64,000 bases of DNA from Metaphire vulgaris (GCA_018105865.1 CM030835.1:9785916-9849915), one strand, 5' to 3'. Positions 1-12,826 are shown, numbered from the stretch's first letter. The notes: generated by a model from the letters alone, not told the origin. Numbers and translations: made by a program.

Positions 1-218
1 TGATATAATAACGAGCACGTCGGATGACCTTTGAAGATTGTGTAGAACTCTTTATTCGGTGTTCCATTGTCACGTGAGAGGACAAAATTCAAAGAACGCC
101 CTTGCTCCCCCCCCACACACACTTCTAATGATCTGTAGTTTTTTCAATTTTAATTGTTCAAATCCGAACGAAAAAGAATCCGCAATTACAACTCTATCCA
201 ATTAGTATACGACATCAC

Positions 219-2666
219 ATCGATATCAATCTTGATCCAATAAAGATAGATGGCACTACCTTAACCAAAAAATCTTCTGTAAAATTCCTAGGAGTAATAG
301 TCGATCAGCACCTAAACTGGAAAGAACAGTCAAATGAACTTTCAAATAAAATAGCAAAAAATCTCAATATAATTAGACACATTAAAGATATGATTGACTT
401 CTCTGCTCTTAGGCAACTCTATTTTACTCTTATTCATTCATATCTAACCTATTGCAATATAATTTGGGCAAATACTTATAAATCAACTATTGACAAAATC
501 CAAATTCTGCAAAATAAAGCAATAAGACTAATATTTAAAGAAAAGAATTATACTAATACAACCAATCTATTTAATAAATATAATATTTTAAAAATTGAAA
601 ATATATATAAACAGCAAACTGCCTTATTTATATTTCAATATCTACATAACCTTTTACCCAATATTTTCTATGCAAACAAATTCTTTGATAATCTAAACAT
701 TAAATGTAAACCCAATCTCAGAAATAGTAATAATATCTATCTTCAATATGCATCTACTCATCATCATCATTAGTGTTTCTGTCTCTCGACAGGTCCAGGT
801 ATCCAGTTATTCCACTCTGATCGATTGCTTGCTTCTTCTTTGAGTTCCTGATATCCTTTATTCATCATCCACTCCAACATCATCTTTCTCGGTCTACCTC
901 TCACTCTCTTTCCCTCTATTTTTCCTTCGATTATTGTTCTTAGTAAAGAGTCATGCCGGAGGACATGTCCCATCCAATTTCTCTGCCTTTTCCGGATTGT
1001 ATCTATCAGGCTTCTTTCTTCTTCTATCTCCTTCATGACTTCCTCGTTTGTCTTATGCTCTGTGTATTTTACTTTTAGCATTTTCCTCCAAATCCACATT
1101 TCAAAAAGCCTCTAATCGTTTTATATCTTCCTTTCTCATTGTCCACGTCTCCTCCCCCCATACAACGCCACACTCCATATCAATGTTTTTACCAATCTCT
1201 TTTTTAGGTTTAGTTTTAGTTTACTTTGCATCAGCTCCTTTCTCTTGTAAAAAGCTTCTTTTGCTATTGCTATACGTCTTCTTATCTCTTTATTGCATCT
1301 GGCATCGGTTGTTATCAGACTTCCTAGATAGCTAAATTCCTTCACTTGCTCTATGATCTGTCCGTAAACCTTTATTTCCACTCTCATTCCTTCTTTTTAC
1401 TTATTACCATAACTTTAGTCTTTTTGTATTGATTCTCATTCCATAATTTTCTGACACTTGTATCAGTTTATCCATTACTTCCTGAAGCCCTTTTTGATTG
1501 CTTGCTAGCATGGCCTGATCGTCTGCGAAGCGCAGCGCCTTTAGTAGTACTCCTCCAACTTTAACTCCCTTATCTGTATTTTCCATCGCCTCTTGTACTA
1601 ATTCTTCGATGTATATGTTAAACAGCAGCGGTGACAGTGGACATCCCTGCCTTACTCCTCTGCCAATCATACACGATTCACTCAGTTCTCCTCTATTCTC
1701 ACCTTCACTGACTGTCCAAGGTATAGGTTTGCTATCAGTCTTCTGTCTCTCCAATCCACTCCCACCCTTTTCAGTGCTCTCATCAAAATCCTCCAGTCTA
1801 CTCTGTCAAACGCTTTTTCGTAATCCACGAAGCATATATAGATATTTTTTCCATTTTGAAGTCTTCTCTCACTTAGCATTCTTAAGCATCCGATTGCATC
1901 CCGTGTTCCTTTCCCCTTCCGAAACCCAAACTGATCCTCTCCAAGGAATCCTATTACATCTGTTTTCGCTTGTACTCTTTTTGTAATGACCTTGAGTATT
2001 ATCTTCGCCGCATGGCATAATAGACTGATAGTTCTATCTTGTACATCTTCTATCTTGTATCTACTAATGCCAGATTATTTACTAACAAATTTTCTGGACC
2101 TAGAATTTGGAATAGCCTCCCTCCTGATCTAAAAAATCTAAACCAATTAACCTCATTTAAAACTAACTTAAAAATATTTCTTTTAAAATGGCAAACTTAA
2201 TTTTCTCTTGGCTAAAATTATTTAATATTGACTCAAATTCACAATTATGATCACTAAATACCTTTATTATACATTATATGTACTAACTACATTTTATACA
2301 ATCAATATGACTATATGTACTATCTGTGGTTACTTTCATCCAATAAACTAAATCACTTCCTACTTGATCCCTAAATAATTCCTAATTTCCATCATTTAAA
2401 GACTTTTATATGACATATTATTACAAACTTTGAGGTTGGCCAATTGTACGGGATACAAATCCCTTAGGCCAATCCTTTTTTTTTCTCTCAACTGATTTCT
2501 GTACTATGAGTTTGAAACATTATTCTTTAAAGTATGTACAAGCAAATGGACATTCATGTATTATACTTTAATAGTTTAATTAACTTAAGCTTGTCTTTTT
2601 TTGTTGATTTGTACTCATCAGTATGTTGAGAAAAATAAACTTGATTGATAAACTTGATTGAATAGC
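219..2666 (+). mobile_element. CR1-like LINE, 5'-truncated, interrupted by a second LINE
   Basis: The reading frame is open from about 219 and encodes the end of a reverse transcriptase and its thumb. It includes VKFLGVIVDQHLNWKEQ and YFTLIHSYLTYCNIIWANTY, hallmark motifs of the CR1/Jockey group. It breaks at 761 and resumes at 2060 with STNARLFTNKFSGPRIWNSL, followed by LPPDLKNLNQLTSFKTNL and a stop, the usual C-terminus. Positions 762-2056 are a later insertion. The 3' UTR (about 2200-2640) contains a hairpin at 2431-2477 and ends in short AAACTTGATTG-type repeats. It is a dead fragment without the endonuclease or most of the reverse transcriptase. Confidence 0.85.
762..2056 (-). mobile_element. 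RTE/BovB-like LINE inserted in the CR1-like element
   Basis: Read on the minus strand, three frames give consecutive reverse-transcriptase blocks. These are YICFVDYEKAFDRVDW (motif A), GRGVRQGCPLSPLLFNIYIE (motif B), ALRFADDQAMLAS (the FADD catalytic motif) and FSYLGSLITTDARCNKEIRR. The C-terminal domain follows with RQRNWMGHVLRHDSLLR and GKRVRGRPRKMMLEWM. At least two frameshifts separate the blocks, so the copy is dead and 5'-truncated. It ends in a short ATG-repeat tail and is flanked by imperfect target-site duplications GCATCTACTCAT (750-761) and GTATCTACTAAT (2057-2068). Confidence 0.88.
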
Positions 2667-2674
2667 AAAGCCAG

Positions 2675-2677
<3 letters not shown>

Positions 2678-2724
<47 letters not shown>
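2678..2724. repeat. (TA)n
   Basis: Dinucleotide array shortly after the 3' end of the CR1-like element. Confidence 0.95.
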
Positions 2725-2728
<4 letters not shown>

Positions 2729-2729
2729 A

Positions 2730-3510
2730 ATATCATGTTTCAATTACTTCGCTACAGTACTTGACAATGCCAAGAACAATAGATAATATTATACTATTTC
2801 GTCAGACAATTATAGGCCTGTACACTGTAGAAGCATAAATAATCTACAGTCTACATTATTGCGCTATATAAATCGCCTAGCTAATAATAATAATAATAAT
2901 AATAAATAATAATAATAATAACTATATAGATTGGTATTTCCCTTCCATCGAATTCTCTAGGAACACGTCAGCATGGCCGCAGTTCTGAAACAAAGACAGC
3001 GTGGAAAAAAATTGCAATTTCATTTATTGACGTATTGACTGATGATGTTCGTCTCTTAGTTGCATGATCAAGGAATTGTTTAGTCGATTCTAGTTAGACG
3101 TTAAATTCAGAAGCGTGTGTCAGTTCTCCAGTAAACTCAACGCGCGGAAATATGCCCCAGGCAAGAATTATAATTACAAACGCGGTTGAAAGTATGGTTG
3201 AGGGGGGGCAACGAGCAATATAGTGTAGCTATAGTGGGAGGGTACGCTCCATGAGAAGAGTTTTGAATCGGGTGGACCACCTCTTTGTCAATCTTGATTT
3301 TTACCGGAACCGAAATTTTGCGGTTGCGCTCAAAATTCCCCTTCCCGTCTCCTGAAATTCTTCTATTGTCTGCAACAGTCCAACTCACAGAATGAATTCA
3401 AACTAATAGCCAATACTGTGTAATGTCGTTTCATTTCCATGTTTTCAGGGAACTTCCAAAACAGTTCCAATAGACAAAACATCTAATAGAAAAACGATGC
3501 ACAGATAAAA
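2730..3510. other. No gene recognised
   Basis: AT-rich, with an L2-like 3' end CGCTATATAAATCGCC at about 2862 followed by (AAT)n at 2882-2930. Nothing else is identifiable. Confidence 0.6.
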
Positions 3511-3521
3511 TGGGCAACAAA

Positions 3522-3720
3522 CAGTGTTTATTCTAGCCACCTTGACATTGGGGGGGTGATTGAAATGTTTGGGGGACAAGATTTGTCTCTCCACGTTTTT
3601 TTTTCGGGGGATTTCCATCCCCCAAGCCAACATATACAATTGTTGGGGAGAATTTTTAAACTTGGGAGGTGGCAATTCCCCCCCCCACACACACAAAAAA
3701 CAGGCCTAGAATAAACACTG
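3522..3720. mobile_element. TIR element, CAGTGTTTATTCTAG family
   Basis: A perfect 15-bp inverted repeat (CAGTGTTTATTCTAG / CTAGAATAAACACTG) closes a 199-bp element rich in G and C runs. Flanks are the direct repeat GGCAACAAA (3513-3521 and 3721-3729). There is no coding capacity. Probably a non-autonomous hAT-like element. Confidence 0.85.
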
Positions 3721-3729
3721 GGCAACAAA

Positions 3730-4419
3730 TATCTGTTGAAAAAATAAAATCGTGTACAAATTTATTCCAAACATAAGATAAAGTTAAAAATCTTTACCGG
3801 TAGACGGTAATGTCATTAAAGCGAGGAGATACTGCACATGTAAGAAGGTCGGGGGACAGTCGTTCATGGCAGCAGAAGTGTCTCTCCTCATCAGAACGTA
3901 TACGCTTCGCGCGTAAGCATCGACTCGAATGTTAACTAGATGGATTTGGGGGAAATTGGGGGTGCAGGGTCGAAACCAAATTCCCCGTTCAGATCAGAGA
4001 TGCAAAGTCCACCCCACTGAGATGCTTGGTGCGAATTTTCTGACAAAACGTCTATTTTCTTCATACCAGGGCAAGATATAGGCCCAAAGGTCCACTTCAG
4101 TTATAGACACTGCGAGTATTTCAAATGGGTCAATTATCCATGGTTTTTACTGTCTCCGGCTTCTTCAAACCCTTCAACCGACCACAAATTGGACGTCTCA
4201 AAATCCCGTTCGCCTGAAAATAAGCTCTAAGCCTATATGCCTGTAACTCTTAACTCTTTGCTGAGGCCTCGGTCCTGTCCTCTCATGTCTGCTTAGGATT
4301 AAGGACTGCAGATTGTTGTCTCAATCATAAACCCCTTCCCCCCACCGCACGAATGATTTACTGGAACTGCAAAATATGCCTTCCGCCGAACCAAGTAAGG
4401 TAAATTAGAATCACAAGAC

Positions 4420-4421
<2 letters not shown>
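3730..4421. other. No gene recognised
   Basis: Unique-looking sequence without a convincing frame or repeat structure. Confidence 0.6.
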
Positions 4422-4450
<29 letters not shown>

Positions 4451-4490
4451 CTTCTTCTTCTTCTTCTTCTTCTTCTTCCCCTTCTTCTTC
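4422..4490. repeat. (CTT)n, tail of RTE-like LINE
   Basis: A trinucleotide run at exactly the 3' end of the minus-strand LINE. Confidence 0.9.
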
Positions 4491-5497
4491 TTTATGTGTC
4501 GTCCTCTATCAGAGGGTTGACAACTTGACAATCATTTTCCTCCAATTATCTGTCTATCTTCTGCCGCTCTTTTATGGCTCCTTAGTTCTTTGTGCCCGTC
4601 CATTCAAAGATGTCGTCCATCCAGCTTCTCGGTCGCCCTTCCCCTCATTCCTTCTATTCTACCTTCCAATATTATCAGAGGCAGGTCTTCAGCCGAACCG
4701 CTCATGATGTGATCAGCTTAGGACATTTTTCTTCTAATTATTTCCCGTTTCCACATTGCTGCTGTTTTGCTTTATTCTATAGAACTCTTTTGTTTGTTAC
4801 CTTGTCCATCCAGCTGATTCTCAAGATCCTTCTGTGACACCATAATTCAAAGGCGGTGATCTTTTTCACAATCTTCCTGTTTATTGTCCAGGTTTCGCAT
4901 CCATAAGTCAGCCGTGGGAAGATGCAGCATTGGATGCGCCTCTTCCTGCACTCGATATTGAGATCTCTTCCCATGAGCTGTTTCATCTTCCAAAAGGCTT
5001 CCTTGGCCATACCTAGTCTCATTTTGATCTCCTTCTCATTCGTTTGTCGTCTGTGATGTAACTCCTAAGGTACGTATAACCTTCCACCTGCTGAAGCCGT
5101 ACATTGTCAATGATGAAGTTGCACTTCTTTTGAGTTTTCTTACTGATTACCATGACTTTTGTCTTTTTCAAGTTTAGTTCCATTCCGTATTCTGCGCCCA
5201 TCTTAACTATGTTCATCACCAGGGTTATCAAGTCTTCTTTATTTTCCGTTAATTAGGTAGTGTCATCTGCATATCTTATGTTGTTCATATCCTATCCTCA
5301 TATTTTAACTACAGGTAATCCATTCAGGTCTTCTGATAGCAGTTATTCACTATAGAGACTAAACAGTATGGGTGACAGGCATGCATCTCTGCATTACTAC
5401 TCTTCGGATTTAAAATATTTTGTTTCTCCTGATTTAGTCCTGACACAAGTTTCTTCATTCCAGTACAGATGTTATATCAGCTTTTTTTCTAAATCTG

Positions 5498-6262
5498 GTA
5501 AAGTAAAGTAAGTAAAGTAAAATCTCGTGGATTTTTATAGCGCCTTGGAAAGCAGCACAACAGTAGCTGCTTATTCTTAGGCGCTCAGCCTCTCTTAAAA
5601 TAGCTATGGGGAAGGTATGTTATCAGCCAGGCAATAGTCAACGTCCAAAGGGCAGTGAGGCTAGGTTGTTACAGCTATGGAGGATATGATTTTAGAAAAA
5701 GGAATGATTTAAGCTTAGACCTGAAGACTTGAGGAGATAATGCGGGAATTATATATGAAAAGAGGAATCAGATTTTATTGTTTGAAAGTGTCCAAGTCTG
5801 CGGAGGGATCGAGTTCCAAAGTTCAGGTGAGGCGTATGAGAAGGCACGGTTGCAAATTTTCAGGGATGACTGATTGAGTGGGCGTGACAGAGTGAGGTAA
5901 GATGATGAACGTGTGGGTCGAGGAGGCTGAGGGGTTAATAGTGATCTAAGGTAGACAGGTTTTGATGACTGAAGTGAGCTATGTGTAAGTATTATTATCT
6001 TATATTGGATACGTTCAGTTATTGTAAGCCAATGTAATGATTTTAGTATGGGTGAAATATGGGAGAATTTAGGTGACTTAGTAACAGCACGAGCAAGTGC
6101 GTTTAGTATTGATTGCAATTTGTTGATAGAGGCTTTGGGAAGGTAGAGGGAGTTACAATAATCTAATTTGGAATGGACTATTGAGGTGGCAATTGTGGAG
6201 GCAGTTTTAGTATCTAGGCAAGGACGTAGGCGGCGAAGGTCACGAATATGAACATAGCTTTC
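5498..6262 (-). mobile_element. L2-like LINE 3' portion inserted in the RTE-like element
   Basis: The minus strand is open from about 6262 to 5768. It encodes SYVHIRDLRRLRPCLDTK, VHSKLDYCNSLYLPKASINK, SHISPILKSLHWLTITERIQ and FSYASPELWNSIPPQT. These are the typical C-terminus of L2/Crack-type reverse transcriptases. A 3' UTR follows (5767-5515), ending GGCGCTATAAAAATCCACGA and a (TTTAC)n tail at 5498-5515. The short match TCTGGTA on both sides may be a target-site duplication. The reading frame in this fragment is intact, so the insertion is probably young. Confidence 0.85.
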
Positions 6263-6410
6263 TTTCTGGTATTTCTACTACAGTAGTTTCACGGCTTCCC
6301 TTAATTTGTTATGTTTCACGTTGTCGAAAGCTTTTTGAAAGTCTATGAAGCTTATGTAGGTATCTTTTTCATGTCTAGATTTCTTCTGCATATAGTCAGT
6401 CTACAAGGCA

Positions 6411-6970
6411 TTCACAAATTTGAAATAGACATTTGATTTCGTGAACATTGTGGCATCCCAGTGAAGCGCGTCAAATCTTTTGCTTCGGTTGTGAGTCAAG
6501 TCAACCGGTCTTAACAAGTTAAACGACGCCAAGTGTGTGACAGAGTCAACAATGTTGTGTAGGTCTACCCAGAAAACACTCGATGTATGAAGATTTTCGA
6601 AGATCATATATAATCCCTATATATAACGATTGCCCCGTTATCTATGAGCAAAGACAACCGACTTAAAACACCGAAAATGAATAATATTACGAGACGGTTT
6701 TCGTCGCCAGCGTATTAAGTATTCATGTGTTGGCGGCTGGCAGAGACATCGCTGGGTCTGGCGAAATACGGTTACTTCTGGCGGAATGATAATTGCACGG
6801 CATCCACTGGACGTCTCCCACTTCTTTCCGATTAGTTATTCAGAGAATGCGGTATTCAATTTGGTCGTGAATTTTTACGCAGAGTCACAGAATGCGAAAA
6901 GCCAGAAAAAAGACCAATTGATCGAGAAAAACCGTTGGAGGCAATGCATGTAATCGGACACACGGATGGA
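6411..6970. other. No gene recognised
   Basis: Short spurious frames only. Nothing resembles a known family. Confidence 0.6.
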
Positions 6971-7392
6971 CAGAGGCGTAGCGACGGGGGAGGTATGTCA
7001 GCGTATATACCCTCCAAAATCAATATATCTATATACAGTATATAATATATATATATATTCATATACAGTATATATCATCAGTGTTTCTGTCTTTCGACAG
7101 GTCCAGGTATCCAGTTTTCCCACTCCGATCGATTGCTTGCTTCTTCTTTGAGTTCCTGATATCCTTTATTCATTCATCATCCACTCCAACATCATCTTTC
7201 TCGATCTACCTCTCACTCTCTTTCCCTCCATTTTTCCTTCGATTATTGCTCTTAGTAGAGAGTCATGCCGGAGGACATGCCCCATCCAATTTCTCTGCCT
7301 TTTCCGGATTGTATCTATCAGGCTTCTGTCTTCCTCTATCTCCTTCATGACTTCCTCGTTTGTCTTATGCTCTGTGTATTTTACTTTTAGTA

Positions 7393-7426
<34 letters not shown>

Positions 7427-7465
7427 CAACTTATACCCCACAATCAAAATCCTGGCTACGCCCTG
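6971..7465. mobile_element. TIR element, CAGAGGCGTAGCGAC family, carrying a LINE insertion
   Basis: The left end CAGAGGCGTAGCGACGGGG and right end TGGCTACGCCCTG are inverted. Flanks are CGGATGGA and CAGATGGA (7 of 8). The core is interrupted by TA repeats and the LINE fragment 7079-7395. Confidence 0.8.
7079..7395 (-). mobile_element. RTE/BovB-like LINE C-terminal fragment
   Basis: A second copy of the element at 762-2056, covering only its last 317 bp. On the minus strand it encodes TEHKTNEEVMKEIEEDRSLI and RQRNWMGHVLRHDSLLR followed by a premature end. It lies inside a TIR element (6971-7465) between TA-rich borders. Confidence 0.85.
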
Positions 7466-9249
7466 CAGATGGATTCCTAGGATGACAATATTATCCACTA
7501 TACTACAACTTCCAAGATTTCTAACTCAACAGCGAGCATTGGGCATGCAGAAACCAAGATTTTTCGAAACCCGCTGATGATTGTATACTGGGTCAGAAAG
7601 GAGGTTAGACCTCAACCATCAGTAAATCGAAAGGCTGCATTCTAGTAAGAGCATATCCTGACAATAGACGTGATACGTTGCTGAATAATTTCAACGTGTT
7701 AGTATTTCCAGTTTGTCCTCTTTATTCAAAGGCGTTGTAAAACTGCATAAGTAATGTATGACTGTAATCAGAATTCGGTGCACCCTATGGGACAGGACAA
7801 TTAGATAGCCGGACGGTTACCGTCCGGTAGCCGGTCACGCACGCACCAATTATGAGTATTTAGATAAGTACCAATGCTTATTGCATCCAATAAAATAAGA
7901 GTCTTCTTAGTATTTAGACTTATTACTTGGATAATTAAGTATCAATGAAATATACATCAAGTATAATTTTCTAATTTTTCCTTTTTTAGGAGCTGACAAG
8001 CATAAAAAGGTCGCCACCTTCGTATTCTTTCTAATTTTTTCTATTTTATGCACTTAGAAATTTTTCAATCATCAGCCAGCCAAGGGGGGTTTGACCCCCA
8101 AAATCGCGTCCAAAAATTAAAAAATGTATGAAAAAGCATGTAAAAATTCCGTCGACAGCCAAGGGGGTTTAACCCCCAAAATTTACCTTGGCTACGCCAC
8201 TGATCGTGAGTATTTAGATAAATATTTAGATAAGTAAGATTTATAAGATATAAATCAGCCTATAACTAACTATAAGTATAAATGCTTATTGCATCTTTAT
8301 ATTAAGTTGATGCCTATCTAAATAGGCCTACTACTGGTGCGTAACCTAAACGTACCGTGCATCAAACGTTCGGGGACATAAAATTTCGTTACCGTAATTA
8401 TTATAAGGCGTAAGTAAATGTCATGTGTACCCGTAAGGACTGGCTTCTTGCACATAGGATGGCATCGTCTCAGACGCCACACTTAAGACGATGCTGCCTT
8501 GATATGTGCATGGCCTTATGTCACTGATTGACTGTGTTCTCGCTTCGTCCAATCTCTGCGCTTAAATTCAGACCGATTCAACTGCGGGCAGTTTTCAAAC
8601 TGAAAAAGATCTCTATCGACCGGCTAGGGATTAATTTCTAGTAATTTTTCTTCCAGAGCGAAATGGAAGAAATCGAAGGTTTAAACGAATGATGAGGTGT
8701 CAACGCTCTCCGTCAATTAATTATTCACACACGTCCGATCACAGAGGGATTGGGAATATATTTAGCTGAACAAACTCCATCAATAATAGGACTGCATATA
8801 AGCCGTTTCTGTGAAATGCTGAATAACTCGGGGATAGATAAATTCTCCCCAGCGTGTTCCGTCCTGTCGCCGGACACTATTTCTTTGAAAAATGACCCGT
8901 CTCTGACACGGCAAATTCTCAGGCAAAAAAGCAGGCATCGTAAATTTCGTGAAAGTTTCATCGCGAGATGATGTCAAGTCTAGACAGTCGCCGGTAAAGT
9001 TTCGCACACCAGACGGACACGACTGATGCAACTAGTAGGGGGCGGCGGTGGGGGGGGGGGGGGGTGGGGGCTTTGCTTGAGAGAACCTTGCCAAGAACGG
9101 GACAAAAATATAATTTTGTCTCGGCGTATACAGGTAATGCGTCTTTTTGAGGCAGCGCAAATGTGACGCAGCCTCGGACAATTGTGCCAAACGACAGATC
9201 CATTAACACCGACAGACGTATCCATTGAAAGCAGCATGCGTCCTGACGA

Positions 9250-9251
<2 letters not shown>
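7466..9251. other. No gene; old repeat debris
   Basis: Includes the partial TIR element at 7985-8202. GAGTATTTAGATAA units occur near 7855 and 8207. A possible older inverted repeat has ends CGCACCA...TATTTAGATA near 7840-7868 and, inverted, 8310-8345. Confidence 0.5.
7985..8202. mobile_element. Partial TIR element, CAGTGGCGTAGCCA family
   Basis: Only the right end (TTGGCTACGCCACTG, ending 8202) is recognisable. The interior has two GGGGGTTTAACCCCC-type palindromes (8080-8100, 8158-8180) and a motif copy at 7994-8018. The left end is missing or too diverged. Confidence 0.7.

Positions 9252-9311
<60 letters not shown>
9252..9311. repeat. (TA)n
   Basis: About 30 uninterrupted TA units. A further TA array lies at 9658-9710. 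Confidence 0.95.
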
Positions 9312-9314
<3 letters not shown>

Positions 9315-9655
9315 TGCAACAGACAGCACCTTATACCGTAGTTCCTTGCTTTCTCGGTTTCTGCCCCAGGCTCTCAATACTGCTGCCTCATCATGTTCGC
9401 ACTGCAGATTCTGCATCAATTTTAGAACAAAACTAATGATATCTATCTGTTTGACCTGATATATATCCGCCATAGACTTGCCAGTTGATTTTCCGGTCAG
9501 CTACGCTGGATTTGACTTGAATCTTTACGCGATTAGGATTTGGTGTACCATCTGCTGGCGCTATGTGCATATATTATGAAGTGGCGCTATAGAAGTTGAT
9601 TAAATTATATTCGGCAACTTGTGGCTTTTGAATTCATCTCTCGTCCTTATGTTTG

Positions 9656-9701
<46 letters not shown>

Positions 9702-9751
9702 TATATATTGTAATTTGTAGGCAAAATCACTTAGTTTCATAGGCATATTGC

Positions 9752-9913
9752 CGGGGGCGCAACGACGGATGGGTATATCGGTATATATACCCTCTAAATC
9801 AGTTTACCTTAAAGATTTTAATGTGTTTTTAAGATATTTAAAGTTTTTAATGATTTATACCCTCCCCATCAAATCACATTTTACCCCAAATCAAATTTCT
9901 GGCTACGCCCCCG
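9752..9913. mobile_element. TIR element, GGCGTAGCGAC family
   Basis: A 162-bp element with ends CGGGGGCGCAACGACGG and TGGCTACGCCCCCG. It is flanked by perfect 8-bp duplications CATATTGC (9744-9751, 9914-9921). It is closely similar inside to the copy at 38688-38859. Confidence 0.87.
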
Positions 9914-10340
9914 CATATTGCCCGAAAGTGTCGATTGCATTCTTCACTTCTTCACCATATGTCGCCAATTTGTCTCTGTATACTTCACCAGTACGGTGAA
10001 TGTGTTAATGTGCTGATATCTTTCTTCTATTCGGTTATATAATTATCGAGCCGTTATATGGCAGATCTAAACTCTAAAGCATTTTCCAGGACTCACATTT
10101 CACGAGGCCGCCAAAACCCATCGATCCAAAATACGGGCTCATAAAAAACCTTGTAAGAAATATTGGCTTTAACGACAACGTATCCAAGATGCTTTATCTC
10201 TTTTATGACAAATTGGTGTTTGTGTATTTGTTTATGCGATGGGCGACATAAAATGCTCTCGGCAATAGCAGTAAAAACATGATTCCAACTGAATGGTTTT
10301 TGCAACGCTCTGAAAGCCTACTCTGTTCTATTCCCAATCC

Positions 10341-10424
10341 CAGAGATGGCAACGGATCAATGGCTCATGGGTCAAGAGTTCAGTGGGTCATACGGGTCAT
10401 TTTGAATGACCCGTTGCCAACTTG
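10341..10424. mobile_element. Possible short TIR element
   Basis: GGCAACGGATCA (10348-10359) is inverted as TGACCCGTTGCC (10407-10418), with a repeated GGGTCAT core between. No target duplication was found. Confidence 0.35.
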
Positions 10425-11850
10425 CCGTTTGTGCCTAATCTCACCGCGGTCTTCCGATCTCACACTTTACCGTTAGATAACACATTCAGATTACAATGAG
10501 AACGTAATTTTTGTAAATAAGATATTACATTTCGATATGAACATGAAGATATGAACATTAAAGAAATTTCAATCGTAGAAGAAAGACGATTAGCAGAAGA
10601 TAAAACTTCTTGGAAACATTTTGTGTTTATATTGCCGCTAAAGAGTTGGCAAAGAATAAAAATGATGACAATGATGACGACGATGATGATGATGATGATG
10701 ATGATGAAGATGATGATGATGTTGATTATGATGATGATGACGATGATGATTACATTTCGACGACCCTCTGTATCTGTTAAAAATTACACTATATACTGTA
10801 CAGTGTAGACTTAACTGCGGCCGAGTCCTAGTTATTGTTGCAAACCTTACGCAAGTTTTCTTAGCGGTTTACCAGCAACAACAGATACGCGTATAGCTAA
10901 ACATGCCGCCTTTATCGAGTAAATAATCTTGCAAAGACACACGAAACGAAGTTTTGAATGGGCGCGTAGTAAAGTCACTCGGAGAGGCGTCTATTGTCCA
11001 TAATCGACCATACTATACTGTACAATACACTATCGAGCTCGTCTCCTTTCACTTAGCAGCAGCACCAACGCTTCGTTGACTACACGACACGTGCTTTATT
11101 GCTTCGTTGCAAAATACATTATGTATAAAGGGCATTGTCGCTGCTCTAAGGTATGCAGTATGCAGTATGCAGTATATGGTATATGCATGTGTACAATGTG
11201 TGTGTTGAAAAAATAAAGCCCCTAAACACAATGCAATGACTATACCGCGAACCTACATCGATTCGAATACAAAATTTTGAATTCATAAAAAGGCGTCTGT
11301 TTGTGTCAATGACGCAAAATTTCGCTGGAATCCGTTTAGTCGTTTGAGAGGCTTGCAGATTTGCATGCAGTCAGTTGCCACAGATTACAGTTTTTCGCTT
11401 ATTAATAATTGGCTGCTGTGTCATTTTCTACGTCAGTGAGTAGCCTATGTTTACAAGTTCAACAAATCCCTCCAATCCAAGTAGCCTAAACAGGCAGCAG
11501 TTCAACGCATATGCAAAAACCATTCGGGGTAGACTTGACGCCAAAACAATGGGAAATGTCTACAGCAACTGCTGGTCAACTCGTGTTCACCACCAGTTCA
11601 ACGATCGTCAGTCAGCCATAAATGATCGTCGAACGTTCTCTTACCTGAGTCTCTCTCATCGATTAGCGCTACCTTTCCCGTTGTGTTATCTACCGTTGAA
11701 ACCATTCAACCTGTCATCCAGAATGGCTTTTCGATCGAAGTATTACGTATCCAGACCCGTCTCATATATACTGCAGCGTCGAAGCAACGTCGAAGAAGCA
11801 GCGTGACTGCATGATGGCATTACGTGGTAGCCACCGTGCTCTTACAGACC
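10425..11850. other. No gene recognised
   Basis: Contains the GAT array and TATGCAG triple repeats near 11150-11175. The frame at 11447-11806 has no recognisable domain. Confidence 0.5.
10661..10750. repeat. (GAT)n-type array
   Basis: Imperfect ATG/GAT trinucleotide run with GAC interruptions. Confidence 0.85.
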
Positions 11851-11859
11851 AACGGAATT

Positions 11860-12130
<271 letters not shown>

Positions 12131-12620
12131 CGTCTCTTGTATAGAGTCGTCCGCCCGTGCAGTCCAGGTAATTGATATTGTCAAGATTCGTTCTCGCTCA
12201 ATAATCTGTGCTTTTGAAAACGAACCCCATAACTGTCGAGCGACCCTTTTCTACTTCCTGTCACGGGGAGGGATAAAGGCCACACTCATTGGGCAGCCGG
12301 AACTCAACGCCCCCCCTTCACACACAGCGTCAGAGTCTGCGGCAGATATGAAGTCCAGACAGAGGGGGTCAAGAACGCTTCAATCCAACCCATTGGGCGT
12401 CGAGTGTCCGTCAGCTGGGTGGGGGTAAGGGTGGGGTCATCAGAGAAGGTCAAAACAAGTCTTGTCTCTCGGGAGTTAAGTAACTTCCTAACCGCCATCC
12501 ACTCAATATATCAGAGAACTTAAACCCGAACGTGACAGGTTGAGGCTCGTTGAAATATACATTCTGTACTCCACTTTCAATCTATGGAGCATCGAGTAGA
12601 CACTCAACGCGGATGCTTAG

Positions 12621-12826
12621 CGGGGCGTAGCGACGGGGTGTACATCGGTATACATATATATATACTTCAAAAATCAGTATATACACATTATACAGTATAT
12701 ATAATACAGTATCTATAGCATATATACATATATAATATATGTATAATATATATATATAAATATAATAGATATATACAGTATATAAAATATATAATATTTA
12801 TATATATATATGTAAATATATATATA

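Larger units (their letters stand above)
4422..6410 (-). mobile_element. RTE/BovB-like LINE with (GAA)n tail, interrupted
   Basis: On the minus strand the piece at 6410-6265 encodes reverse-transcriptase motif A (DTYISFIDFQKAFDNVKHNK). After an inserted element, 5490-4500 encodes motif B, the catalytic NNIRYADDT and YGMELNLKKTKVMVISKK. It continues with the thumb and C-terminal region (RLTYGCETWTINRKIVKK, ELWCHRRILRISWMDKVT). Stops and frameshifts are frequent. The element ends in a (GAA)n tail, seen as (CTT)n at 4422-4490. Order and motifs match RTE/BovB-type polyproteins; the endonuclease is absent. Confidence 0.82.
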
